NCBI GenBank assembly: GCA_946406115.1
Contig: OX291557.1
Coordinates: forward strand, 6,046,501 to 6,110,500
Reading direction: 5' to 3'
Length of the DNA: 64,000 bases
Source: Apoda limacodes
Lineage: Eukaryota; Arthropoda; Insecta; Lepidoptera; Limacodidae
Positions 34,281 to 43,843 of the stretch are shown here, piece by piece. The position numbers were made by a program, and so were the translations under genes. The notes below the pieces were generated by a model, which saw nothing but the letters and a program-made list of their open reading frames with translations, had not been told where the DNA came from and did not search any database. Numbering within the stretch: the stretch's first letter is position 1; every line of letters begins with the position of its first letter.

Positions 34281-34496
34281 GTAAATTTTTTTTTTGATGG
34301 AACGTGTTTAAAAAAAGTTCCTTAGAGCTTTATATAAAAAGAAATTTTAGTATTATCCATTTTTAGTTCCGTCTTTGTTCAAATTCGTCCTACGAGGTCC
34401 TATAAGGAATAAAATTGATAGTGTTGATCTATTAGGTAAGTTACTAAAGTTATTTGTGCCTCATTTCTATCTAAGATCTCGCTCACAAGAGCTTCC
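34281..34496. other. Flank of minisatellite
   Basis: AT-rich sequence with no feature of its own. Confidence 0.35.
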
Positions 34497-34820
34497 ACGC
34501 GCGCACCTCTGCACCGCTCCACGCGCGCACGCTCTGCACCGCTCCACGCGCGCACGCTCTGCACCGCTCCACGCGCGCACGCTCTGCACCGCTCCACGCG
34601 CGCACGCTCTGCACCGCTCCACGCGCGCACGCTCTGCACCGCTCCACGCGCGCACGCTCTGCACCGCTCCACGCGCGCACGCTCTGCACCGCTCCACGCG
34701 CGCACGCTCTGCACCGCTCCACGCGCGCACGCTCTGCACCGCTCCACGCGCGCACGCTCTGCACCGCTCCACGCGCGCACGCTCTGCACCGCTCCACGCG
34801 CGCACGCTCTGCACCGCTCC
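34497..34820. repeat. GC-rich 25-bp minisatellite, 13 units
   Basis: The unit ACGCGCGCACGCTCTGCACC plus GCTCC is repeated. The first unit is 24 bp and slightly different; the next 12 (34521-34820) look identical by eye. Because 25 is not a multiple of 3, every frame of one strand reads the same 25-residue cycle, which explains long open frames on both strands (34375-34911 plus; 34400-34867 minus). These frames are artefacts of the repeat and not supported genes. Confidence 0.95.
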
Positions 34821-35690
34821 ATGCTCGCAGCACCACCACAATGAGATCTTTTCGAGTCTGACAGCAAATTTGTTGACTCAGTGCTCTTGTATGGTAGAAA
34901 GACGAATTTGAGATTTAGAAGTATATGTTTTTTGTTTTAGAAATTTATGTGTTTTAAATGTGTTGTAGAGATATGGTTTACAAACTGTTATACTGCAATT
35001 AATAATAAATAATTAAATTTATCCGGATGATAATGGATTCTCTTTGCTAGTTTGTTAGCTGTTAAATACGTGTTGTATAAATATGTATAGACAACAAACT
35101 TGGACTTATTTGACAGTCATATTTACAAGTAAAATATAAGAGTTGTCCGGATATGTCCAAAAAAGAGTTGTCAAGTTTACTTTGACCTACTTGCGGTTTT
35201 TGAACATATTGGTAATTTCCTTTAAAACATTTACACATTTATTGATTTAGTGATAAGAAATCATTATTAAGTAACTACATGTATATAAAACACTTTTGCT
35301 TTTTGTTTCAGGGTTTAATAAATAGAGTACTCTTATTTTGATTATTTCGTGTCTGTCTGTTCGTCTGTCACAGCCAATTTGCTCCGAATTTACTGGACCG
35401 TTTAAGTTAAAATTTAGTGCACGTAAGTATAAAATTCTGTGACTTAAACATGTGAAACGTGAATTTTAATTGACTTTTGGGGGCAAATTAGAAAATTAAT
35501 TAATCGTGTGACGTGTTAAATAAAGGGCTTCTTGTGACGGTCTTAATTAAAATATTGAAATGATGTGAATTTACAACGAAACTGGCGACCAAACGCCGAA
35601 AGTCAGTAGGTCAAAAGTTTGTTTCACTGTAAAATAAAAAAGATTATATAATAATCCGGTACCATACATACCTTTCTAAATATCGCAAAC
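34821..35690. repeat. No gene; dispersed repeat at about 35330-35520
   Basis: The block GTCTGTCTGTTCGTCTGTCA, then CTACTGG/TTACTGGACCGTTTAAG, AAAATTTAGTGCAC and GGGGCAAATTAGAAAAT is related to 46240-46440. Near 35609, GTCAAAAGTTTGTTTCACTG resembles an inverted end of the 11155 MITE family. The rest is AT-rich and empty. Confidence 0.4.
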
Positions 35691-35734
35691 AAATTTAGAG
35701 GGCGAGGATCGACGCCCGCGAGTACTGAAAAGAC

Positions 35735-36089
35735 CTGGGAACAAACCGCATTAACTGTTCTTGGTGAATATTCCATTTTTATGGATGACAACGCTCGGGT
35801 TCACCGTTTTGCCGAAGTGGAAGCGTATATCCAAGAGGTCGTGATTTTTCATTTGAATAGGTTGGCCCAAAGTTCGGACCTCAATCCAATAGAGCATGTT
35901 AGGGATCTACTAAAAAGAAGCGTTAGATCCGTTCAGCCTTCTCCACATAACATAAGGGAGCTGAAAAGAGACATTGCCAAAGAGTGGGATCGTATTCCTC
36001 AAAACGTGATCAATAATAAAGTCAAAAGCATGCCCAGGGGGATGCAAGCTGTTGTAATTTTAGCTAGAGGAGGTCATACACGCTATTAA
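35735..36089 (+). pseudogene. Tc1/mariner transposase, C-terminal remnant
   Basis: ALTVLGEYSIF precedes MDDNARVHR, and SSDLNPIEHVRDLL follows. The Asp of MDDN and the Glu of PIEH are separated by 34 residues, the DD34E spacing of Tc1-like transposases. The DNA-binding domain and first catalytic Asp are absent, so it is a dead fragment. Right inverted repeat was not identified. Confidence 0.75.
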
Positions 36090-36639
36090 TCAAAAACAAA
36101 AATTTTTATCATAAAACAAAAAAAAAGATGTTCTAACCAAGTACCCATATTTTACGTTCGGTTTATAGAAAATTTGTCATTAAATGGACAAAATGCATTA
36201 CGTGCTTATATTTGTATGAGATTCTAAAGACACATGCTAATTAAAACAATTAAATTGAGTATAGATGTTCTACAACAGTTCATATTTCTTTGGTACCCGC
36301 TTTTTTGAAAAAAGAGAGTATATATATAACACTATAACAATCTCCCAAATATCCAGACGGATATCCTTCCTTAAATCTCGAACTGTATATAAAAGACACA
36401 TCTCTGGTCACAGTAATTTACAAAAACTATGTATTGTAATAAAAAAATGCAATATTTAAAATTAGAAGTTGCAGTCGGCCATGCTATCCACTAAACCGGT
36501 TTCTTACTTGTTTTAAATTTTTTGTTACCTTTTTTATAACACAGTCGGCGTTTTTATAACACAGTCGGCGTTTTGGGAAAAAATATGTCGAGACGAGCTT
36601 CCTTTTTAAATTTTACTTGTATTTTTTCAACCTTCAACC
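36090..36639. other. No gene; small repeats
   Basis: TTTTTATAACACAGTCGGCG is present twice in tandem (36530-36572). At 36463-36510 the minus strand reads AGTGGATAGCATGGCCGACT, resembling the 5' part of the SINE at 47605. Nothing else. Confidence 0.4.
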
Positions 36640-36765
36640 GCGATCGGGGAACCTGGCTCTGACTCACCTTCGGGTTCAAGGCTCACGCCGGTCGAAGGGA
36701 CGACCCCAAGAACGACAACCCAAGCCAAGGCTTCTCCCGGGGGGAGCACTTGAGCGTAGGGCGCT
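36640..36765 (+). repeat. Dispersed repeat R2, copy 1
   Basis: CTGACTCACCTTCGGGTTCA and GCCGGTCGAAGGGACGA, then GCCAAGGCTTCTCC, match the inverse of 47850-47945. The repeat is GC-rich. It appears to be a piece of a longer lepidopteran element whose identity I do not know. Confidence 0.6.
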
Positions 36766-37255
36766 ACATCATGGGCTGAAACTCCATCAGAGTCCCAAAA
36801 GTCCGGTAAAGCAGTAATGTCTGCATCAGACAACTACAGTAGACAGTTCAGAAAAAAGAAAAAAAAAACTTCAACCTTTATTATATAACACTAAGTTATT
36901 GACTCTATAATGTATGAAGTTTAAAATAAAATAGACAAGTATACAGAAAAAAAATTATTATCTGGATTGTTTTTAAAAACAATGACATTAAGGGTCAGGT
37001 TTGTCGATTAAGCTCTCATTTGGTAGGTTAGTTATAATTTTAATATTTTGACACAGGAAATTTGAATTATCTTTAATCGCTAGAATGGATTTTTGACAAT
37101 TTAATCGATATTTTATTTTCGCAAAACTTTTTGCACATATTTTTCTATGGATATATTTTCTTTGGATCTTTTAAACGAAAAGCTATTAAGCGATTAATTA
37201 TATTTATAAACAAATGATAGGCAATAACATTATCTGAATATACTCGAACCAGTTT

Positions 37256-37442
37256 TTGACGTGACAACGTCTTATAAATTGGTTTGCCGGGTGACACTTC
37301 AAGAAACTGCGTTACGCTCCGCTCACGTTATGCGCTCACAATGAGAGCGAGTGAGAGGCACGCGCCCGCCTAAGAGCGAGAGAGACAGACATAAAATCAT
37401 TGTCACGTAAAACTTTCGCCCGTATACCGACTTTACAGGCAA
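37256..37442 (+). repeat. 187-bp repeat, copy 1 (identical to inverted copy at 50394)
   Basis: Every base from TTGACGTGACAACGTC to CGACTTTACAGGCAA equals the inverse of 50394-50580. AACCAGTTTTT occurs directly on both sides (37247-37257 and 37441-37451), suggesting an 11-bp target duplication. ACGTGACAA near the start and TTGTCACGT near 37400 are inverted relative to each other. No coding frame. Confidence 0.85.
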
Positions 37443-37562
37443 CCAGTTTTTAATTACTATCGTAGTTTTTACTGTTTTAAACAAATTTTACTGTTTATTC
37501 GCTAAATTCACGCCCTGGGCGTTACATTAAGCAGCAATTATATAGCGCCTATAATAATAAAG

Positions 37563-37870
37563 TCGGTGGTGGCCGAGGGGTTTAAACTTCACTTCACGTC
37601 CCAAGTGGCGGAGGTTCGAACCCCGGGGTCGGCGTGTACCAATGAGTCTTTTCTTAATTTCTCAAGTACACTGATTAATTTATTCACACCACTGGCTTTT
37701 CGGTGAAGGAAAACATCGTGAGGAAACCTGCATAAGTCAAGAAAAAAAAATATGACGTATGTGAAGTCCACAATCCGCACTGGGCCCGCATGTAGACTAT
37801 GGCCCAATCACCCTCGCTTAAGAGGGTAGGCCGTGCCCCAGCAGTGAGGACGTATGAAGGCTGGCGAGTA
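37563..37870 (+). mobile_element. tRNA-derived SINE
   Basis: GGTGGCCGAGGGGTTTAAAC (box A-like) is followed by GGTTCGAACCCCGGGG (box B). The tRNA-unrelated body has CGTGAGGAAACCTGCATAAG and CCGTGCCCCAGCAGTGAGGA, as in abundant lepidopteran SINEs. No tRNA acceptor pairing, so it is not a tRNA gene. Confidence 0.8.
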
Positions 37871-38391
37871 AATATAGTGCCACTACTTTGCTTGCGTTTA
37901 AACACACAGCCGCACTCTTCATAGGGCTATTATACTGCCTTTATATAATAATAATAATAAAATACTTTATGGCAAATAATATAACAAAAACAATAGGAAC
38001 ATAGAAAAAAAATACAAATGGCGATCTTAGCGCTATGAAGCGATCTCTCCCAGATAACTTTGGGTTAAAGATTTAAAATTAAAAGAAACATAATAAAAGG
38101 TAATGTGTGCATTAAAAATAAAGTAGATAATAATTATAATCAATTGATCTGTAACAAAATTAATGTAAAAAGCTAATATTAAATACAAAATATATATTTA
38201 AGATAATATTAGATACAATTACTTAATACTATACATAAATCAATAATTATTTAAGAATATATATATACTAATACATATATATATATATATATATATTTGT
38301 TCGGAATTCGGATATGTGATCATACTTTTGCAGAACAAATATAAATCTTATGCATAACTTTGAAGACGCTCAAGATTATCAAGCTATATAT
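37871..38391. other. No gene; AT-rich with microsatellite
   Basis: An AT dinucleotide tract lies at about 38262-38297. Nothing else. Confidence 0.4.
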
Positions 38392-38560
38392 ATAATTCTA
38401 CTGTGTATGTCACTTGACTCCTCCTAAACGGCTGGACCGATTTCAATGCTTTTTTTGTATGCATTTGGGTGGCGCCTGGATGGTTTAGATTCACAAATCA
38501 GCCCGGCAGATGGCGCTGCAGTTGGTATCATGCAGGACAACGTCTGCCCGGTCAGCTAGT
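38392..38560 (+). mobile_element. CTAG-ending Helitron-like repeat
   Basis: It has CTCCTAAACGGCTGGACCGA, GGTGGCGCCTGGATGGTTTA and ends GTCTGCCCGGTCAGCTAG before T. The end resembles that of 4470-4690. Confidence 0.45.
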
Positions 38561-38699
38561 ATTCAATGAAAATTAAACTGGCTTTGCACGGGCACAACCG
38601 GAGGCCAAGAGCCCTGCACTTCTGACTGTGGTTCCGAGTGATTTCTTAACCTGTGATTCTTCTAAGACACTAAACATTTTATTTTTCAATATAAAGCCT

Positions 38700-38989
38700 A
38701 AGGTGACTACTAACTAACACGTTTAATTGTATAAGAGTTTAATTGGATAAGAGTTTAATTGGATAAGAGTGTCGTTCAAAAAAGCTTCGTATGTCTCGGC
38801 ACTTTACGATCACAAGTAGCTTTTTAGGTTTCCCTATCCAAAGGATGCCAACGGATCCCTATTCTGTCTGTCTGTCTAGTCGGTCCGACTATCAAAGAAC
38901 TCTGTCTTTTAGATCGAAACACGTAGAAGCCTAAAATTTTCACAGAATATGTGTTATAACGGCGGATAAATTTAAGGCGTTTAAAAGAG
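38700..38989. other. No gene; dispersed-repeat debris
   Basis: GTTTAATTGGATAAGA occurs in tandem (38735-38770). A GTCTGTCTGTCT block near 38866 resembles other dispersed repeats. Confidence 0.3.
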
Positions 38990-39058
38990 TGCGGTTTGAG
39001 AGAAACTTCTGAGCGCTTGGGTGGGAGAGGTGTACTTCAAGAAAGAAGTTATTAGATT
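38990..39058 (+). mobile_element. Jockey-like LINE family A, 70-bp scrap
   Basis: GCGGTTTGAGAGAAACTTCT and CTTCAAGAAAGAAGTTATTA are family A 3' coding sequence with an internal deletion between them. Confidence 0.65.
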
Positions 39059-39119
39059 AAGAACAATAATAGGTACATTTAAACTTTAAACTTGCCGTGC
39101 TTATAGTGTGAGCTCTAAA

Positions 39120-39352
39120 GTATAACAACAAATAATAAAAACCGGCCAATGGGACGGGCTTTAACCATTACCATCTTAGTCATCAGCGCCATCTAGCAAT
39201 TATTAAGAGAAAAAGTAACACATTTGTTTGTTGGAGACGATATTCAAAGCTTAACAAGGTTGGGCTTGGTCAGTCATTGGATACCCAGTTCGTAAATGAC
39301 GTAAATGGTGATACGGAACACACTTTTTGTGAGTTCGACTCGCACTCGACCG
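39120..39352 (+). mobile_element. 5S rRNA-derived repeat (copy 2)
   Basis: It has the same order as the copy at 31872: CGGCCAAT, CAGCGCCATCTAGCAATTAT, TTTGTTTGTTGGAGACGATA, then AGGTTGGGCTTGGTCAGTCA and TTGGATACCC. The 5S match breaks off in the TTGGATGGG box. The right end GACTCGCACTCGACCG abuts the poly(T) of the next element. Confidence 0.65.
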
Positions 39353-41560
39353 TTTTTTTTTTAGAATTGTCTTTATTTGCCAGAAATATGGTACATTACA
39401 GATGTTAAATACAGATTGTCCAAACATATTTCGCCAAAACATTGGCATGCAAATTGTTACATATATGAACATATTTTAACATATTCAGTGGCGTATTAAT
39501 AAAATCTAATAAATTTTTCAGTTTAATTCCAATGCCACATCATTTTAATTCGAGTCAAATCATATTATATTATAAACCTAATGTCAACTAAGCATTATTT
39601 TATTATAATTACATTTTATGTCAATATTTCAATATGTCATCACAATTACTACTAAAAACTAATAGAACTTTTACAAATTTCAGATTTAACCTTAACTATA
39701 GAACAAAATATCAAATGTACAATGTACAATTAATATTATAAAACAACCTTCCTGTCAAAAATTGAAAATAAAAAAAAATAAAAAAATACCAAGTTAAACA
39801 AATATAATATTATTAATCGTTGGAACATTTAAAAAAGTCGTGCAAAGTATAAAAACTTTTCTCAATAAGTATTTTCTTTAAATCTATTTGAAATTTTTTA
39901 ACTGTTAATTCTCTTAAAAATTTCGGAAGGCTGTTGTATACTTTTATACTCATTACTGCGCAGTTTTTCTGGTATAGGGTTATGTTACATCGAGGATATT
40001 TTAATTTCGTAGGATCTCGACATGTGAAATTCCGAATTCGGTCATCTGCTACCTTAACAAATAAATGAGGATGTTTTTTTACAAAAATACCTATTTCATA
40101 CACATACAGAGATGTCAATGTCATTACATTTAATTTTTTAAACAATAATCTGCAAGATTCATAAGGACCAATGCCAGTAATTGCTCTGATACATTTTTTT
40201 TGGGCAACAAACACTTTATTTATGTCTGTAGAATTACCCCAGAGTAAAATGCCATACCTTAGCAGTGAGGCTACGTAGCCATGGTAAGCAGTGAGAGCTG
40301 CTTTTTCGCCCACTGTTTTTCTTAAAGTCCTAAGAGCAAATACAAATTTATTAAGCTTTTTACATAAATTGTCAGTGTGACTCTTCCAATTACAATTTTG
40401 ATCTAAAGTTAATCCTAAAAATTTTACTGCTTGAGCTTTTTCTACCTTCCGCCCATCACTTGTTATATTCAAAACTGGGTTTTCTCTTTTATAATTTGAA
40501 AATTGAATATACTTTGTTTTGGTTAAATTAACTTGCAAGTTGTTACTTTCAAGCCATTCTAAAATGTCGTGAACGGTAGAATTTATAACATGTTCATATA
40601 AAATGTTGCTAGCATTGTTTGGTATAACTATTGAGATGTCATCTGCAAAAAGAATGCATTGGTGATTTGTTACAGACGGCAAATCGTTTATATATAATAC
40701 GAACAACAACGGGCCGAGAATGCTTCCCTGTGGTACACCTAGATTATTATATATGTAAGGTGATTTATATAGAGTGAGATCGAAATTATCATCAATCCTC
40801 GGTATTTCTACGCATTGTTTTCTATTCGTCAAGTAGCTTTTTAACCACATAAGAGCAGGACCACGTATACCATATTTTTCACACTTTTGGATAAGCAATT
40901 CATGTTTTACAAAATCAAATGCCCTGGTCATGTCGAAGAACAACCCAGTCACTGCACACCTTTTATTTATTATTTCAGTAACGCTACGTAGTAACATAAA
41001 GCTAGCTAATGTAGTTGATCTATTTTTTTGAAACCCGTTCTGTTCTGGTTTGATAATACTATGTTTTGTCAAAAAATTTGTTATTCGTACATGCATTGCT
41101 TTTTCAAAAATCTTTGAAAAAATTGATATTAATGTTATTGGTCTATAATTATTTATATCCTTTTTACAATTTTTCTTGTAAAGTGGTTTTACTATAGACT
41201 GTTTCAAGAGTTCTGGAAATTCACCCTGGCTAAAAGAAAGATTAATTAAATAAGTGAGAACAGTTGCTAACTCTTTTGTACATAATTTTAATATGTGTGT
41301 TGAGACAGAATCAAAGCCTACGGATTTAGTTTCTTTTAAGGATAAAATTGTCTTTATTACGTCATTTTCTGTGCAAGGTTTTTAAAACATGCTTTTGACG
41401 TTGGTTTGTAATTTAATGTTTTTGTTTTTTCTATTGCCGGTGTTATTTTTATGTTTTGAATAATATACTGTATTAATAAAATTTTCGTTAAAAACCGTAG
41501 CAATATCTATAGGGTTTTACTACACTACACGTAACTTAAAATCTGTGATATTTGTTGTAG
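39352..41560 (-). mobile_element. Non-LTR retrotransposon family B (CR1/jockey-like)
   Basis: The poly(T) at 39352-39361 and inverted AATAAAGAC next to it mark the 3' end on the minus strand. A 3' UTR of about 450 bp follows, then an RT frame. Homology fades beyond 41390, so the copy is 5'-truncated; the left boundary near 41560 is uncertain. It lies against the 5S-derived repeat copy 2. Confidence 0.75.
39813..41381 (-). CDS. Reverse transcriptase of non-LTR family B, open
   Basis: About 520 residues are open from 41381 to the stop at 39813, without ATG at the start, as expected for a 5'-truncated copy. The order is NDVIKTILSLKETKSVGFDS and FPELLKQSIVKPLYKK (RT start), NNYRPITLISIFSKIFEKAM, FFDMTRAFDFVKH (motif A), NLGVPQGSILGPLLFVLYIN (motif B) and LFADDISIV (motif C, both Asp present). 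After RT, RYGILLWGNSTDINKVFVAQ and a Leu/Lys-rich C-terminus follow. Catalytic residues look intact. The upstream endonuclease and ORF1 are absent. The wording resembles CR1/Daphne/Kendo-type insect elements; the exact clade is not determined. Confidence 0.82.
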   Translation of the reverse strand, partial: KPCTENDVIKTILSLKETKSVGFDSVSTHILKLCTKELATVLTYLINLSFSQGEFPELLKQSIVKPLYKKNCKKDINNYRPITLISIFSKIFEKAMHVRITNFLTKHSIIKPEQNGFQKNRSTTLASFMLLRSVTEIINKRCAVTGLFFDMTRAFDFVKHELLIQKCEKYGIRGPALMWLKSYLTNRKQCVEIPRIDDNFDLTLYKSPYIYNNLGVPQGSILGPLLFVLYINDLPSVTNHQCILFADDISIVIPNNASNILYEHVINSTVHDILEWLESNNLQVNLTKTKYIQFSNYKRENPVLNITSDGRKVEKAQAVKFLGLTLDQNCNWKSHTDNLCKKLNKFVFALRTLRKTVGEKAALTAYHGYVASLLRYGILLWGNSTDINKVFVAQKKCIRAITGIGPYESCRLLFKKLNVMTLTSLYVYEIGIFVKKHPHLFVKVADDRIRNFTCRDPTKLKYPRCNITLYQKNCAVMSIKVYNSLPKFLRELTVKKFQIDLKKILIEKSFYTLHDFFKCSND

Positions 41561-42696
41561 TATTTATTCAATACACTATTTTTTCTAAATTCAACCTTAA
41601 AGGTCGTATAGACTTTTAATAAAGCACTTTCTTAATCGTGGAAATAGTAAAAAGGTGAAAGGGCAACACCTCGGGACATTGGTTATGTGTACATAATGAG
41701 ATTATAAAAGTTAATCGATTTCTTCACAGAAGTGATAGATCGCATCAAGATCTTTATTACAGATGACAGCTGTCAACCTAAACAACGGCATTATTTTGTT
41801 CAATGGAACTAGTGTGACAGATATTCATCGATGGAGTAAGTAACAACACTATAGTTGTGTCATGGGGACTAAAAAAAAACCCTTGACACCACCAGTGGTG
41901 CGAGCCGGTGGTGTCACGGGCCCTAAACGAAAGTTAGTGTTATCTTTTCAGTTTTTATTTATAAGTAGTTCATTTTTTACGCAGTTGAGTTTTTTGATTT
42001 TTTTTATTTATTTATTACAAGAAGTTGTAACACCATACCGCCAAACAGTTTTGTATTTGTGTAGGGCTTCGTTGGATTGGTCACTTAAAAATAAATCCGA
42101 TTTTGTTTAAAGTAACTTTTTTTTTAAGATTGCTTCCATTGATAATTATATGGTGTTTAAACTGCTTGTTCTAAAAATCTAAAAAAAAAGCATTAATGGC
42201 GTTTAATGAATAGGTAGGTACCTACTTCCAATATATTTTTTAGCTTTATTATTGTACGGAACCCTAATTTTACTCACTTTGCAGAAAAAACTGAGTGGTA
42301 TGGAGACTGTATGTACTTAAGTAGACAATATAACTTGGCTTGCATTACCGTGCCCCCAGATACGATTTACCTTAACCTTCTCTACTGAGAATGTCACAAA
42401 GTTTACAAAAAAACACGGAAAGATAAATAACATTTGACTTCCATGATTGGGACAATTTTTTAATTCCGTGTCAGAATCATGCTTGAAAATGTTGTATTCG
42501 ATAATTTAGGTAAATGAGTTTGGGAGCAGTCTTCGTAGAATTTGTGTAACATTCCTCAAAAAAATATCAAATTATATAATTATAATTTATATATATAACT
42601 AATATAAAACTATATTAGTTCTCGCAAATAATTATATAAGTTTAAATAAAGCTGCTAGTTTTCTCAGGGAAACCTTACTTCATAAATATATTATTT
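41561..42696. other. No recognised gene; one hairpin
   Basis: TGACACCACC (41884-41893) and GGTGGTGTCA (41907-41916) form a perfect 10-bp stem with a 13-nt loop in an otherwise AT-rich stretch. The 82-residue frame around it has no recognisable domain. Confidence 0.35.
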
Positions 42697-43070
42697 TACC
42701 GCTTGTACAATGGGTTGTGTTCTGAGGAATTGTTCGAAATGATGCCCACGGCAACTTTCTACCATCGCACCGTTCGCCATCGGCAGGGAATTCATTCTCA
42801 CACTTTAGAACCTAAATGGTCGCGTACATTGCGGTTTCAGAGAAACTTCCTAGCGCGAACGCTTAGGTTGTGGAATGAGCAGGGCCAAGGTTTTCTCTAA
42901 GGACTACAGTATGGGGTTCTTCAAAAAAGAAGTTATTAGATTTCTGAAGGGTCGGCAACGCGCGAGTGATGCCCTTGGTGTTGCAAGCGTCCATAGGCTA
43001 CGGTGACCGCTTACCATCAAGCGGACTGTAGGCTTGTTTGCCACCTTAGTGGTACATAAAAAGAAAAAAA
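42697..43070 (+). mobile_element. Jockey-like LINE family A, 3' fragment
   Basis: It starts at CCGCTTGTACAATGGGTTGT and reads MYNGLCSEELFEMMPTATFY, then loses frame at the equivalent of NELPAKVF. It ends GCCACCTTAGTGGTAC plus A-rich tail. Confidence 0.85.
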
Positions 43071-43479
43071 AATTGACTTGTTTATAAACAAGTCAAATTT
43101 CTCCAATACATCTTAGTTTATAAAAATCTTAGTTCTTTCAAAGAAAAGTTTGTTTATAGTCATGTTAGTTCTCTCAAAGAAACGTTAGTTTATAACCATG
43201 TTAGTTCTCTCAAACCCAAATTAGTTTTAGTTTTGGACACTCATGTAAGTTTCGACTGGAATGCACCGGCAGCGCCATTTTGGAGTCAAAAAATAAATTA
43301 AAACAATATTTTTAGAAGATAATTTAATATTGGATGTGTTACAAGAAGTCTACCCTTTCTGGGTACCGTATAGATGTACAATATTCTTATAACAATTATT
43401 TTATTAATTATCACATTATTCTTCTGAATTTTTAATGTCATTGGCTAATCGGATAACATTTTTTAAAAGAGATTAAAAA
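43071..43479. repeat. AT-rich flank with a short tandem repeat
   Basis: TTAGTTCTCTCAAAGAAACG and AGTTTATAACCATG recur about every 36 bp, roughly 2.5 times, at 43129-43215. The rest has no feature. Confidence 0.4.
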
Positions 43480-43539
43480 AGGGATTACATTTAATTCGTT
43501 ATGAGTTTTGTTTTATTGTTTACTTTGAACTGATCAGCT

Positions 43540-43740
43540 GGTTCAACAAAGAAGCGTCGAGTTGATAATAAATCCGCAAAAAAAAGGTAGGTTATATTAG
43601 GTACTAAAGTCACAAAAGCAGAATAGTCAAACGTGTTCACGTTGCGACAGTAACATTGTTGCGACAGTGATATTGCGGTTGCTATTTTTAAGGAAAAGAA
43701 AATTCATTCAAATTTATCAAGTTTTTAAATTTTTTTTTCA
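43540..43740 (+). promoter_or_regulatory. Lipase 2 upstream region shared with lipase 3
   Basis: TGGTTCAACAAAGAAGCGTC, TTGATAATAAAT, ACGTTGCGACAGT and AAGAAAATTCATT...ATCAAGTTT occur in the same order before lipase 3 (59950-60178). The duplicated unit thus includes the presumed promoter. Confidence 0.6.
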
Positions 43741-43843
43741 ATGTTTAGTTTTTTCTTGTGTCAATTTTTACTGGCCAGTGATGTGTCGTCTATGTACAGT
43801 TCGAAATCCATGGAAGGATATCCGTCTGGATATTTGGGAGATT
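43741..43843 (+). CDS. Lipase 2 exon 1
   Basis: The donor GTAAGT follows in phase 1. It differs from lipase 3 exon 1 at only a few codons (Gln8/Leu, Leu10/Phe, Ser13/Ile). Confidence 0.85.

Noticed and set aside
34375..34911. Long open frames (178 aa plus; 155, 124 and 118 aa minus) over the minisatellite
   Set aside because: They arise only because a 25-bp unit lacks stops in any frame. Outside the repeat they carry no domain or splice context.
37563..37640. tRNA gene
   Set aside because: Box A and B are present, but acceptor and anticodon arms do not pair and the sequence continues as a SINE body.
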